From Blastococcus sp. HT6-30 (GTDB lineage Bacteria; Actinomycetota; Actinomycetes; Mycobacteriales; Geodermatophilaceae), in contig NZ_CP155792.1 of NCBI RefSeq assembly GCF_039729015.1, forward strand, positions 1 through 64,000: a DNA stretch of 64,000 nt, written 5' to 3'. The translations under genes and the position numbers were made by a program. Below are positions 19,163 to 27,063 of the stretch, one piece after another. How positions within the stretch are numbered: position 1 is the stretch's first letter; each line of letters starts with the position of its first letter. The notes beneath the pieces were generated by a model. The model saw nothing but the letters and a program-made list of their open reading frames with translations, searched no databases and was not told where the DNA came from.

Positions 19163-20872
19163 TCAGTCATCCGCGCTCACGGTGGCCGGCAGGATCTGCG
19201 GGCCTGCTTCGTCTGGGCGCGGTCGATCCTGGCGGTGCAGGCGGATCGCAACGAGGGCCACGTCGTCTTCGGGCGTGCTCTCGACCAGCCGGTCGATGAG
19301 TTGGTCACACAGGTCGTCCAAGGGTTGGTCGGCGAGCTCGGCGGCGGCAGTACGGAGGCGTTCCAGTCCGTCATCGAGGTCGGCGGCGCGGCGCTCGATC
19401 AGTCCGTCGGTGTAGAGCAGGACAGTGGCGTTGCGGCGGAGGCTGATGACCGAGTCGTCTCGCTGCGTGGTGTGGTCGACCCCGAGCATCAGGTCACCGT
19501 GCCAGCTGGCGGGCTCGGCGATCGCGCCGTCGGGGTGAATGATCAACGGCGGCGGGTGGCCGGCGCTGGCCCAGCGCATGCGGGTGATGCCACGCTCCTT
19601 CTCGGCCTTCGTCTGCTCGAATCGGGCGAGCGCGGCGGTGGCGTAGGTGTTCAGTCGCAACTGGGTGATGGCGGCATCGAGTTGGGAGAGCAGCTGGGCG
19701 GGACCGACGTCGCCGGTAACGGCGATGCCGCGCAGCATGCTTCGTAGCTGACCCATCGACGCTGCTGCCGCCGTGTCGTGTCCAACCACGTCGCCGATGA
19801 CCAGCGTGGTGGCGCCTCCGGGTTGCATGAAGGCGTCGTACCAGTCGCCGCCCACGCGGGCGGCCTCGGCGGCCGGTAGATAGCGCACCACGATCTGGGC
19901 ATGGTCGGGTTCGGGAGGCGCGGTGAGCATGCTGCGTTGCAGTTCTTCGGCCAGCCGGCGCTGTTGCTCGTACAGGCGGGCGTTGTCCAGCGCGAGTCCT
20001 ACCCGCTCGGCCACGTCGGTGGCGGTGGTGATGTCCGCCGCTTCCGGCGTGCGGTGCCTGTCGTAGCCCAACGTCAGCGCGCCGAGGACGCGGTCGCGGC
20101 CGCGGATGGGGAGGACGGTCATCGCACCGGGGGTCAGCGCCTGGAGCGCGGTGCGGGCGGCTCCGGTGGCGACGGTGCGCGTTGCGGTGCCAGCCAGCTG
20201 TCCCGCGGAGACGGTGACCGGGGCGCCGGTGGTCACGGCTCTCAGCACAGGGGCCGTCGTCGGGGACGACTCCTGGGCGGCGGCTGCGTAGCGCCGCACG
20301 ACTGGTGTCTTCGACCGGTCGACGTGCCAGCCGCCGACATGCCGCAGGATCCCGTCCTCACCGAGCAACGCGGCGGTCGCCCAACTGGCGACGGCGGGGA
20401 CCAGGAGCCGGGGGATCCGGGCTACGGCAGCGGGGGCGTTCAGCGTACCGACCAGCTCGTCGCTCACGCGGGCCAAGAGGGCAAGCCGCTCCACGGCCTG
20501 GCGGCGAGCGGTGACCTCGATGAAGTACAACCACAACCCGTGCGGCGTCGGCACAGCCTGCACCTCGAACCACTGGTTCAACGGCTCGGGATAGAAGCCG
20601 TCCACCGTTCGGGGCTGCCTGGTCGTGACTGCCTCCCGGAGGGCATCACCGAAGTCGTTGTCAACGTTCGCAGGGAAGGCATCCCAGTAGGACCTGCCGA
20701 TGAGGTCGGTCCGCGAGTACCCGACCATCGTCTCCGCGGCGGCGTTGAGGTAGCGGACCGTCCAGTCGGTGTCGAGCTCGATCAGTCCGATCGGCATCGT
20801 CTCGAGGGTCTGCGGATCGGCGTTGGCGCCTCCGTCCCCGGAGTCGTCGTTGGTGCGCCACCCGCGCGCCAT
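19163..20872 (-). CDS. PAS-GAF-SpoIIE family serine phosphatase
   Basis: This 569-residue cytoplasmic signalling protein has three parts. Residues about 20-135 form a PAS domain (MPIGLIELDTDWTVRYLNAAAETMVGYSRTDLIG). About 145-320 form a GAF domain. About 335-550 form a SpoIIE/RsbU-like PPM phosphatase with ARVGGDWYDAF, VIGDVVGHDTAAAASMGQLR, RMRWASAGHPPPLII, VLLYTDGLIERR and PEDDVALVAIRL, which includes the metal-binding Asp residues. Such proteins usually dephosphorylate anti-sigma-factor antagonists. No partner STAS or anti-sigma gene is nearby. GAGGTG precedes the ATG. It is divergent from an ArsR-type gene, with palindromes between them. Confidence 0.92.
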   Translation of the reverse strand: MARGWRTNDDSGDGGANADPQTLETMPIGLIELDTDWTVRYLNAAAETMVGYSRTDLIGRSYWDAFPANVDNDFGDALREAVTTRQPRTVDGFYPEPLNQWFEVQAVPTPHGLWLYFIEVTARRQAVERLALLARVSDELVGTLNAPAAVARIPRLLVPAVASWATAALLGEDGILRHVGGWHVDRSKTPVVRRYAAAAQESSPTTAPVLRAVTTGAPVTVSAGQLAGTATRTVATGAARTALQALTPGAMTVLPIRGRDRVLGALTLGYDRHRTPEAADITTATDVAERVGLALDNARLYEQQRRLAEELQRSMLTAPPEPDHAQIVVRYLPAAEAARVGGDWYDAFMQPGGATTLVIGDVVGHDTAAAASMGQLRSMLRGIAVTGDVGPAQLLSQLDAAITQLRLNTYATAALARFEQTKAEKERGITRMRWASAGHPPPLIIHPDGAIAEPASWHGDLMLGVDHTTQRDDSVISLRRNATVLLYTDGLIERRAADLDDGLERLRTAAAELADQPLDDLCDQLIDRLVESTPEDDVALVAIRLHRQDRPRPDEAGPQILPATVSADD

Positions 20873-20894
20873 CGCACCTCATCCATCCCCGCAG

Positions 20895-20930
20895 GTCCAC
20901 AACTTGTGGACTTGAGAAGATTATCAAGTC
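20895..20930. promoter_or_regulatory. Overlapping palindromic operators
   Basis: GTCCACAA-C-TTGTGGAC (20895-20911) is a perfect palindrome with 8-bp arms. GACTTGA (20909-20915) and TCAAGTC (20924-20930) form a second inverted repeat sharing three bases with the first. They lie between the divergent phosphatase and ArsR-type genes, so they are probably operators for the ArsR-type dimer. Confidence 0.65.
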
Positions 20931-20964
20931 CGGCGAGCCTCGCACGCTGGATAGACTCGTGTGC

Positions 20965-21360
20965 ATGCCGTTCACTCCCGGTCGCCCGCTGGCCGAGGCC
21001 AAGGCGGACCTGTTCAGGGCCCTGGCTCATCCGGCGCGTATCCGGGTGCTGGAGCTGTTGGCCGAGGGTGAGCGGACGATCGGTGAGCTGGCCGCGGGCA
21101 CCGGACTCGAGCTCTCACACCTCTCCCAGCAGGTCACGGTCCTGCGGAAGGCTGGCATCGTCGGCAGTCGGCGGGCGGGAAACAACGTCATCTGCTGTCT
21201 GGCCCATCCTCAGACGGCGGAGTTGCTCGCGGTTGCGCGGCGACTGCTCACCGCCAATCTGCGGCAGGGCCAGGCGCTCCTCGAAGCGCTGGACGGCGCT
21301 CAGGACGCCGTCGCGCTGGCCGACACGGCGCGTCCCGTCGCGAGCGCATCGACGAGCTGA
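20965..21360 (+). CDS. ArsR/SmtB-family winged-helix regulator
   Basis: This 131-residue repressor has the ArsR fold: LFRALAHPARIRVLELLAEGERTIGELAAGTGLELSHLSQQVTVLRKAGIV forms the HTH and wing region, followed by a C-terminal helix. The classic ELCVCDL metal-site motif is absent, and a Cys occurs only at VICCLAHP, so the signal may not be a metal. The ATG at 20965 is preferred; a GTG lies six bases earlier. There is no good ribosome site upstream, so translation may be leaderless. It is divergent from the SpoIIE phosphatase and likely represses one or both genes. Confidence 0.88.
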   Translation: MPFTPGRPLAEAKADLFRALAHPARIRVLELLAEGERTIGELAAGTGLELSHLSQQVTVLRKAGIVGSRRAGNNVICCLAHPQTAELLAVARRLLTANLRQGQALLEALDGAQDAVALADTARPVASASTS

Positions 21361-21428
21361 GGCGCCACCGGGGGCCCCTCCTCCGCGGTGACACTTCGTC
21401 TCCACCAGGACGCCCGGCGAGGCGCCCC

Positions 21429-21442
21429 GCTCCACGTGAAAC
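21429..21442. promoter_or_regulatory. Near-match parS-like site
   Basis: GCTCCACGTGAAAC matches the canonical ParB site GTTTCACGTGAAAC at 12 of 14 positions. It lies between the ArsR-type gene and ppiA. Confidence 0.35.
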
Positions 21443-21487
21443 CACTCCCGCGGCGCCCAGGCGGCACGACGGTGGGACAGTGGAGCC

Positions 21488-22021
21488 GTGACTGAATCGA
21501 CTCCCGCCCGCCGCGCGGTCCTGCACACCAACCACGGCGACATCACCGTGGACCTGTTCCCCGACCACGCTCCCAAGACGGTCGCCAACTTCGCCGACCT
21601 CGCCGAGGGCGCCCGTGAGTGGACGCACCCCGCGACCCGCGAGAAGACGACGGACAAGCTCTACGACGGCACGGTCTTCCACCGGGTCATCTCCGGCTTC
21701 ATGATCCAGGGCGGCGACCCGCTGGGTCAGGGCATCGGCGGCCCCGGCTACCAGTTCGGCGACGAGATCCACCCCGAGCTGGCGTTCACCAAGCCCTACC
21801 TGCTCGCCATGGCGAACGCCGGCCCGGGCACCAACGGCTCGCAGTTCTTCATCACCGTGGCCCCCACGTCCTGGCTGACCGGTAAGCACACCATCTTCGG
21901 TGAGGTCGCCGACCAGTCCAGCCGCGACGTCGTGGACCGGATCGCCGCGGTCCCCACCGGCCGCAACGACCGTCCGGCCGAGGACGTCGTCATCGAATCC
22001 GTCGAGGTGCAGCGCAGCTGA
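21488..22021 (+). CDS. ppiA: Peptidyl-prolyl cis-trans isomerase (cyclophilin)
   Basis: This 177-residue cyclophilin catalyses proline isomerisation during folding. The motifs GTVFHRVISGFMIQGGDPLGQGIGGPGYQFGDE and MANAGPGTNGSQFFITVAPTSWLTGKHTIFGEV include the catalytic Arg and the substrate-pocket Phe, Gln and Trp. It has no signal peptide and so is cytoplasmic. The GTG at 21488 is the start. Its position next to the gyr genes and before the rhomboid gene matches other Actinobacteria. Its stop overlaps the inferred CTG start of the next gene. Confidence 0.96.
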   Translation: MTESTPARRAVLHTNHGDITVDLFPDHAPKTVANFADLAEGAREWTHPATREKTTDKLYDGTVFHRVISGFMIQGGDPLGQGIGGPGYQFGDEIHPELAFTKPYLLAMANAGPGTNGSQFFITVAPTSWLTGKHTIFGEVADQSSRDVVDRIAAVPTGRNDRPAEDVVIESVEVQRS

Positions 22022-22905
22022 CCACGGATCCGCACGGCGGGGGCGCGGGCGACCAGCCGGCGCCCCCGCCCCCGGCCTGCTACCGCCACCCCGAGCGGCC
22101 CACGGGCATCTCGTGCGCGCGGTGCGGCCGGCCCATCTGCCCCGAGTGCATGATCCCGGCGTCGGTCGGCTTCCAGTGCCCCGCCTGCGTGCGGGAGGGC
22201 GCGGCCTCCGTCCGCGCCCCGCGCCGGGGATCCGGGCTGCGCGCCGCCGCCTCCCGCTGGGGCACGGTCACGCTGACGCTGATCTCGCTCAACGTCGTCA
22301 TGTTCCTGGTGACCGCGGTCTCCGCCGGGCTGGCGGGCAACGCACCGCTCGACAACTACCGGTCCCAGGTCTTCGTCGACCTCGCCCAGTACCCGCTGGC
22401 CGTGGAGTTCGGCGAGTACTGGCGGCTGCTCACCGCGGCGTTCCTGCACATCGGTCTGCTGCACCTGGTGCTCAACATGCTGGCGCTGCTCGTCTTCGGC
22501 TCCGAGCTGGAACGGCAGCTGGGCCGGTGGCGCTACCTGGCCCTGTACCTGGTGGCCGCCCTGGGTGGCTCCACGGCGATCCAGCTGCTCGGGGACCCGC
22601 TGCGCCCCGTGGCGGGCGCCTCCACGGCCATCTACGGGCTCCTGGGGGCGCTGGCGGTGTTCATGGTGGTCCGCAAGCAGGACGTCCGCGGCATCCTCGT
22701 CCTGCTCGGGCTCAACGTGTTCATCAGCTTCCTGCCCGGGGTCTCGCTCCTCGGGCACCTCGGCGGCCTCGTCACCGGTGCGGCGGTCGCCGCGCTGCTG
22801 GTGATCGCCCGCCGCCGGACGACGCTCCAGGCGGTCGGCCTGGCGGTGCTGGTCCTGACGCTCCTCACCCTGTCCCTCGGTGTGCCCACCGGCGCGGTGG
22901 CCTAG
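22018..22905 (+). CDS. Rhomboid intramembrane protease with N-terminal zinc ribbon
   Basis: This membrane serine protease cleaves substrates within the bilayer. The N-terminus is a Cys-rich ribbon (Cys21, 33, 36, 41, 44 and a later CPAC pair), followed by about six spans. The active residues are Ser202 in PVAGASTAIYGLLGAL and His247 in SLLGHLGGLVTG; the HIGLLHLVLNM motif is also present. No ATG, GTG or TTG allows the zinc ribbon to be made. The only candidate is CTG at 22018 overlapping the ppiA stop, with GAGGTG eight bases upstream. An ATG at 22150 would start at residue 45, inside the ribbon. The family is certain, the start inferred. Confidence 0.88.
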   Translation: MTTDPHGGGAGDQPAPPPPACYRHPERPTGISCARCGRPICPECMIPASVGFQCPACVREGAASVRAPRRGSGLRAAASRWGTVTLTLISLNVVMFLVTAVSAGLAGNAPLDNYRSQVFVDLAQYPLAVEFGEYWRLLTAAFLHIGLLHLVLNMLALLVFGSELERQLGRWRYLALYLVAALGGSTAIQLLGDPLRPVAGASTAIYGLLGALAVFMVVRKQDVRGILVLLGLNVFISFLPGVSLLGHLGGLVTGAAVAALLVIARRRTTLQAVGLAVLVLTLLTLSLGVPTGAVA

Positions 22906-22920
22906 CTCGCGGGAGCAGGC

Positions 22921-23325
22921 CTACGCCCGACCGGGTGCGGCCCGGCCCAGGTCCCGGGCCACGGCCTCCGGGTCGGTGCCGAGGTCCCACCGGCCGAGGA
23001 CGACGAGGACGCCGTCGTCGCCCTCCAGCTCCAGCTCCAGCGTGCGCACCGTCGTCCCCCATCGCCGGGCCGGCCGGACCCGCACCCGGAGCAGCGCCCA
23101 GGGCAGCACGCGCGCACCGGTCAGCGTGCGCACCTCGACGCCGTCCGGCCCGGTGCGCAACCGCGGTCGCAGCACCGACTCCCGCGCGGCGAGCGCGAGC
23201 AGCAGCACGGCCGCGCCACCCACCAGCACCCGCCCCGGCGTGTCCAGCAGCAGGGTGGTCGCACCCAGCAGCGCGGCGCCCGCCGCGAGGACGGCCGGGA
23301 CGTAGGCGGGAGGGGACCACTGCAC
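22921..23325 (-). CDS. PH-domain membrane protein
   Basis: This 134-residue protein has two N-terminal hydrophobic segments (YVPAVLAAGAALLGATTLLL and VLVGGAAVLLLALAARE). A bacterial pleckstrin-homology-like domain follows, with RTGPDGVEVRTLTGARVLPWALLRVRVR and a late VLGRWDLGTDPEAVARDLG. It occupies the place of Rv0010c between the rhomboid/ppiA genes and crgA. The GTG at 23325 is the likely start. The function is unknown; related proteins are predicted to be envelope associated. Confidence 0.82.
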   Translation of the reverse strand: MQWSPPAYVPAVLAAGAALLGATTLLLDTPGRVLVGGAAVLLLALAARESVLRPRLRTGPDGVEVRTLTGARVLPWALLRVRVRPARRWGTTVRTLELELEGDDGVLVVLGRWDLGTDPEAVARDLGRAAPGRA

Positions 23326-23419
23326 GACACCAGCCTGCCAGGCGTGACGTGGAACATACGATCGTAGCGGGGTGGCCGGTCCCGGCCGCGCCGGACCGTC
23401 GTCGACGAGGAGTGGGTCC

Positions 23420-24580
23420 ATGCGTGATGCCGTCATCTGTGCCGCCGTCCGTACACCGGTGGGAAAGCGCGGGGGAGGGCTGTCCGGCGTGCACGCCGTT
23501 GATCTCTCCGCGCACGTGCTGAACGCGCTCGCCGAGCGTTCGGGCATCGACCCGGCCGTGGTGGAGGACGTCTTCTGGGGCTGCGTGAGCCAGGTCGGCG
23601 AGCAGACGTTCAACATCGGCCGCAACGCGCCACTGGCCGCCGGCTGGCCCGAGTCGGTGCCCGGCACCACCATCGACCGGCAGTGCGGCTCCTCCCAGCA
23701 GGCCGTCGCGTTCGCCGCAGCCACGGTCATCAGCGGCCAGGCCGATGTCGTCGTCGCCGGCGGTGTCGAGTCGATGAGCCGGGTGCCGATGGGCTCTGCC
23801 CGGGGGGACGGCGCGGCGGGCAAGCCGCTGGGGCCCCGGTTCCTCGAGCGCTACGACGGCGTCTTCCCCAACCAGGGCATCGGCGCGGAGATGATCGCCG
23901 AGCGGTGGGGCTTCTCCCGCGCCCAGCTCGACGAGTTCGCGCTGGCCTCCCACGAGAAGGCCGCCAAGGCGCAGGCCGACGGCGCCTTCGACGAGCAGAT
24001 CGCGCCGGTTCCGCTCGGGGACGGCACCGTGGTCAGCGCCGACGAGGGCATCCGGCCGGGCAGCACCCTGGAGAAGCTCGCCTCGCTGAAGACGCCGTTC
24101 AAGGAGGACGGCGTGATCAGCGCCGGCAACGCCAGCCAGATCTCCGACGGCTCGGCCGCGCTCCTGGTCACCACGAGCGAGAAGGCTCGGGAGCTCGGTC
24201 TGCGTCCCCTTGTGCGGATCCACACGACGGTCATGGCCGGCGACGACCCGGTCATCATGCTCACCGCCCCCATTCCGGCGACGCAGAAGGTGCTGGCCCG
24301 CTCCGGCCTGTCGGTCGACGACATCGGCGTCTTCGAGGTCAACGAGGCCTTCGCGCCCGTCCCGCTGGCCTGGGTGGCCGACACCGGCGCCGACACGGCC
24401 CGGCTGAACCCCCTCGGCGGCGCCATCGCCCTGGGTCACCCGCTGGGCGGATCCGGTGCCCGCATCATGACGACGCTGATCCACCACATGCAGGCCACCG
24501 GCACCCGCTACGGCCTCCAGACCATGTGCGAGGGCGGCGGCACCGCCAATGCGACGATCCTGGAGCTGATCGACGCCTGA
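23420..24580 (+). CDS. Acetyl-CoA C-acyltransferase (thiolase)
   Basis: This 386-residue thiolase condenses or cleaves acyl-CoA and acts in beta-oxidation or acetoacetyl-CoA formation. The nucleophilic Cys is in TIDRQCGSSQQAVAFAA, the His in GGAIALGHPLGGSGARI and the second Cys in LQTMCEGGGTANATILE. The VNEAFAPVPLAW motif is intact. ATG at 23420 has GAGGAG upstream. It stands alone between the reverse-strand PH gene and crgA, followed by a strong hairpin, so it is probably monocistronic. Degradative versus biosynthetic specificity cannot be told from sequence. Confidence 0.95.
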   Translation: MRDAVICAAVRTPVGKRGGGLSGVHAVDLSAHVLNALAERSGIDPAVVEDVFWGCVSQVGEQTFNIGRNAPLAAGWPESVPGTTIDRQCGSSQQAVAFAAATVISGQADVVVAGGVESMSRVPMGSARGDGAAGKPLGPRFLERYDGVFPNQGIGAEMIAERWGFSRAQLDEFALASHEKAAKAQADGAFDEQIAPVPLGDGTVVSADEGIRPGSTLEKLASLKTPFKEDGVISAGNASQISDGSAALLVTTSEKARELGLRPLVRIHTTVMAGDDPVIMLTAPIPATQKVLARSGLSVDDIGVFEVNEAFAPVPLAWVADTGADTARLNPLGGAIALGHPLGGSGARIMTTLIHHMQATGTRYGLQTMCEGGGTANATILELIDA

Positions 24581-24615
24581 CCCCCGACGCGCGCCGGTGC
24601 TCCGGTGCCCGTCCC

Positions 24616-24649
24616 CGCCAGCCCCCGGCCACCTGGCCGGGGGCTGGCG
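24616..24649 (+). terminator. Terminator after thiolase gene
   Basis: A perfect 16-bp stem (left arm begins CGCCAGCCCCCGG) has a two-base loop and is followed by TCGTTA. It lies 35 bases past the stop codon. Confidence 0.75.
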
Positions 24650-25062
24650 TCGTTACGCCGCCGCCGGGCTCCGCGGCTGTGGAGATCCGTGTCCGTCCGT
24701 GCACACCCCACAGCGAGGCGTGATCGGACAGGTCCGTCCGCACCGCCCTCGGGGCTGGGTGTATCCGCAGGTCAGAGCGGGTGCGGCGGCCGTGCGGTCA
24801 GCGGCCCGGCGGACGGACATGTCGACTCGTCCACAGCTGGGTACACAGCTGGGGACAGACTCACACTGCTGTAGTTACGGCCGTGGCCCTCATGTCACAG
24901 GAGTCCCAGGCGCGCGAAACCGCAGGTCAGTGGGGAAACGACCGGGTCGGTCCCTCCACACTCGGTGGACAACCCTGGGGGCGGGGCGCCATGTCGACCT
25001 GTGGACGGCGCCGGTCGCTGTGCACAGCGTCCCCAGCCCCTCGGACGGGCGCCGGAACGAAA

Positions 25063-25096
25063 CGAGGCCCCCGTCCCGGAGGGGACGAGGGCCTCG
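25063..25096 (-). terminator. Terminator after crgA
   Basis: CGAGGCCC..CGTCCC pairs with GGGGACG..GGGCCTCG with one mismatch, just beyond the crgA stop. The dyad could serve both directions. Confidence 0.6.
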
Positions 25097-25112
25097 AGCG
25101 ACTGGGCGGCGG

Positions 25113-25379
25113 TCAGCGCCAGCGCATCGACATGATCAGGCCGGCCACCATGGCGCCGAAGCCGATGGCGAAGTTCCAGGCCGACAGCTCGACCATGAAC
25201 GGGATGCGGTCGCCGGCGACGTAGTAGACGACGATCCACAGCAGACCGAACAGCATCAGCGCCACCATCACCGGCGCATACCAGCGCGGGCTTGGCTGCA
25301 GCGCCTTGGCCTGCGTGCCGCGCGAGCGGTCCTCGGGCGGCGTGTACGCCGACTTCTTGCGCACCTTCGACTTGGGCAC
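25113..25379 (-). CDS. crgA: Cell division protein CrgA
   Basis: CrgA is a small actinobacterial membrane protein that coordinates septum assembly with FtsZ, FtsI and the Wag31/CwsA polar system. The 88-residue product has a basic N-terminus (MPKSKVRKKSAYTPP) and two spans around WYAPVMVALMLFGLLWIVVYYV and WNFAIGFGAMVAGLIMSM, which is the complete family layout. The GTG start has GGAGGGAG seven bases upstream. It is divergent from the DUF881 gene. Confidence 0.95.
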   Translation of the reverse strand: MPKSKVRKKSAYTPPEDRSRGTQAKALQPSPRWYAPVMVALMLFGLLWIVVYYVAGDRIPFMVELSAWNFAIGFGAMVAGLIMSMRWR

Positions 25380-25514
25380 GTGCGTACTCCCTCCCGGCGG
25401 CCGGGCCTCAGTCCTCCCCGGCCGGAACTGCCACCAGACTAAACTTCACCGGGACGACGACGGTGGTAGCTCGCCCGTGCGCGCCGCCGTCCGTGCCCGT
25501 CGGAGGAGGTGCCC

Positions 25515-26264
25515 GTGACCCGTTCCCTGCTGCGTGGCCGGCGCCCGTCCGGCTGGAGCGCCCTGGTGCCCGTCGTGGCTTTGGCAGCGGGGCTGCTCTT
25601 CGCGACCTCCGGGCGGACCGCCCAGGGCACCGATCTGCGCGCCGGGGAGATCACCCAGCTCTCCGAGTTGATGGAGCAGCGCGACGCCGCCGTCGCCCGG
25701 CTGGGGCGTCAGCAGACCGAGCTCGAGGAGCGGGTGCAGCAGCTCACGCAGGAGGCCGCCACCCGCGACGGCGCCGTCGCCGAGGCGCAGGCCGTCGGCG
25801 CGGTGGGCGCCCCCTCGGCCGGCCTGACGCCGGTGGCGGGCTCCGGCGTGGTCATCACCCTCGACGACGCCCCCCAGCGCCCCGACGGCAGCCTCCCCGG
25901 CGGTGCCCGACCCGACGACCTCGTCATCCACCAGAGCGACGTGCAGGCGGTCGTCAACGCCGTCTGGGCCGCCGGGGCCGACGGCGTCGCGGTCATGGAC
26001 CAGCGGCTGATCTCCACCAGCGCGGTGCGCTGCGTCGGCAACACGCTGCTGCTCAGGGGACGCACCTACTCCCCGCCGTTCGTGATCACCGCCGTCGCCG
26101 ACGCCTCCGCCGTGCAGGCGGCGCTGGACGCCTCGCCCCAGATCACGGTGCTCGAGCAGGCCGTCGACGCGTTCGGACTCACCTTCGAGCTGCGCGAGCG
26201 CCCCCAGGTGACCGTGCCCGCCTACGATGGCGGCCTCACCCTGCAGTACGCGACCGTCGGCTGA
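25515..26264 (+). CDS. DUF881 family membrane protein
   Basis: This 249-residue protein matches the DUF881 family at the position of Rv0012. One N-terminal span (LVPVVALAAGLLFATSG) is followed by a coiled-coil region (about 45-90, QITELEERVQQ-like heptads) and an extracellular alpha/beta domain with SGVVITLDDAP, VVNAVWAAGADGVAVMDQRLISTSAVRCVGNTLLLRG and YSPPFVITAVAD. GTG at 25515 lies six bases after GGAGGAG; a GTG at 25509 abuts the ribosome site and is unlikely. The family is often near division and cell-wall genes, but its function is unknown. Confidence 0.88.
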   Translation: MTRSLLRGRRPSGWSALVPVVALAAGLLFATSGRTAQGTDLRAGEITQLSELMEQRDAAVARLGRQQTELEERVQQLTQEAATRDGAVAEAQAVGAVGAPSAGLTPVAGSGVVITLDDAPQRPDGSLPGGARPDDLVIHQSDVQAVVNAVWAAGADGVAVMDQRLISTSAVRCVGNTLLLRGRTYSPPFVITAVADASAVQAALDASPQITVLEQAVDAFGLTFELRERPQVTVPAYDGGLTLQYATVG

Positions 26265-26328
26265 GCCGAGCGGCCGCATCCGTGGGCGCTCTGGTCGCCC
26301 GTCCGTCCACCGAGGAGCCCCGACCGCG

Positions 26329-26988
26329 ATGACCGCCGCCGACCGACCGGTCCTCGTCGTCGACAACTTCGACAGCTTCGTCTACAACCTGGTCCAGTAC
26401 CTGGGCCAGCTGGGCGTCCGCTGCGTCGTGCGGCGCAACGACGCGGTGAGCGTCGAGGAGCTGCCCGACCTGGACGTCGCCGGCGTGCTGCTCTCCCCCG
26501 GCCCCGGCACGCCGGCGGATGCGGGCGTCACCGTGCCGATGGTGCGGGCCGCCACCGAGCAGGGCACCCCGGTGCTGGGCGTGTGCCTGGGCCACCAGGC
26601 CATCGCGGAGGCCTTCGGCGCCGAGGTCGTCCGCGCACCCGAGCTGCTGCACGGGAAGACCAGCCAGGTCGTCCACGAGGGCCACGGCGTCCTGGCCGGC
26701 CTGCCGTCGCCCTTCACCGCCACGCGCTACCACTCGCTCGCCGTCGACCCGGGCACGGTCCCCGAGGAGCTCGAGGTCACCGGCCGCACCCCCTCCGGGC
26801 TGGTGATGGCCCTCCGGCACCGCGAGCTGCCCATCGAGGGCGTGCAGTTCCACCCCGAGTCCGTCCTCACCGAGGGCGGCCACCGGATGCTCGCCACCTG
26901 GCTGGCGCGCTGCGGCCTGGCGCCCGACGAGGAGGTCGTGGCCGCAGCCGCGGCCACCGTCCAGCGGCTGTCGTCCGCCACCGCCTGA
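26329..26988 (+). CDS. pabA/trpG: Glutamine amidotransferase, anthranilate/aminodeoxychorismate synthase component II
   Basis: This 219-residue class I glutaminase supplies ammonia to anthranilate synthase or aminodeoxychorismate synthase. It has the catalytic Cys in GVCLGHQAIAEAFG and the His/Glu pair in VQFHPESVLTEGG. The start sequence VLVVDNFDSFVYNLVQYL is diagnostic. ATG at 26329 follows GAGGAG. No component I gene is adjacent; like trpG (Rv0013) in M. tuberculosis it sits beside the kinase operon and probably serves both folate and tryptophan pathways. Confidence 0.94.
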   Translation: MTAADRPVLVVDNFDSFVYNLVQYLGQLGVRCVVRRNDAVSVEELPDLDVAGVLLSPGPGTPADAGVTVPMVRAATEQGTPVLGVCLGHQAIAEAFGAEVVRAPELLHGKTSQVVHEGHGVLAGLPSPFTATRYHSLAVDPGTVPEELEVTGRTPSGLVMALRHRELPIEGVQFHPESVLTEGGHRMLATWLARCGLAPDEEVVAAAAATVQRLSSATA

Positions 26989-27013
26989 GCCACGCCGGCA
27001 CCCGGACGCAGCG

Positions 27014-27045
27014 GGGCCCCCTCCTGCCCGTCCGGGAGGGGGCCC
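27014..27045. terminator. Bidirectional terminator between pabA/trpG and pknB
   Basis: GGGCCCCCTCC pairs with GGAGGGGGCCC (11 bp) around a ten-base loop between two convergent genes. Confidence 0.7.
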
Positions 27046-27063
27046 GGCTGGGCGCTGGCGCGG

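Larger units (their letters stand above)
24581..25112. other. Long spacer with DnaA-box-like words
   Basis: This 532-base stretch lies between the convergent thiolase and crgA genes. It holds a terminator at each end. In the middle are TCGTCCACA (24827-24835), a 12-base-spaced repeat of CACAGCTGGG (24832 and 24844), GGTGGACAA (24964-24972, a one-mismatch inverted DnaA box), TGTGGACG (25000-25007), and several tgtgcaca or ggggac words also seen in oriC. No credible gene is present. Confidence 0.55.
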
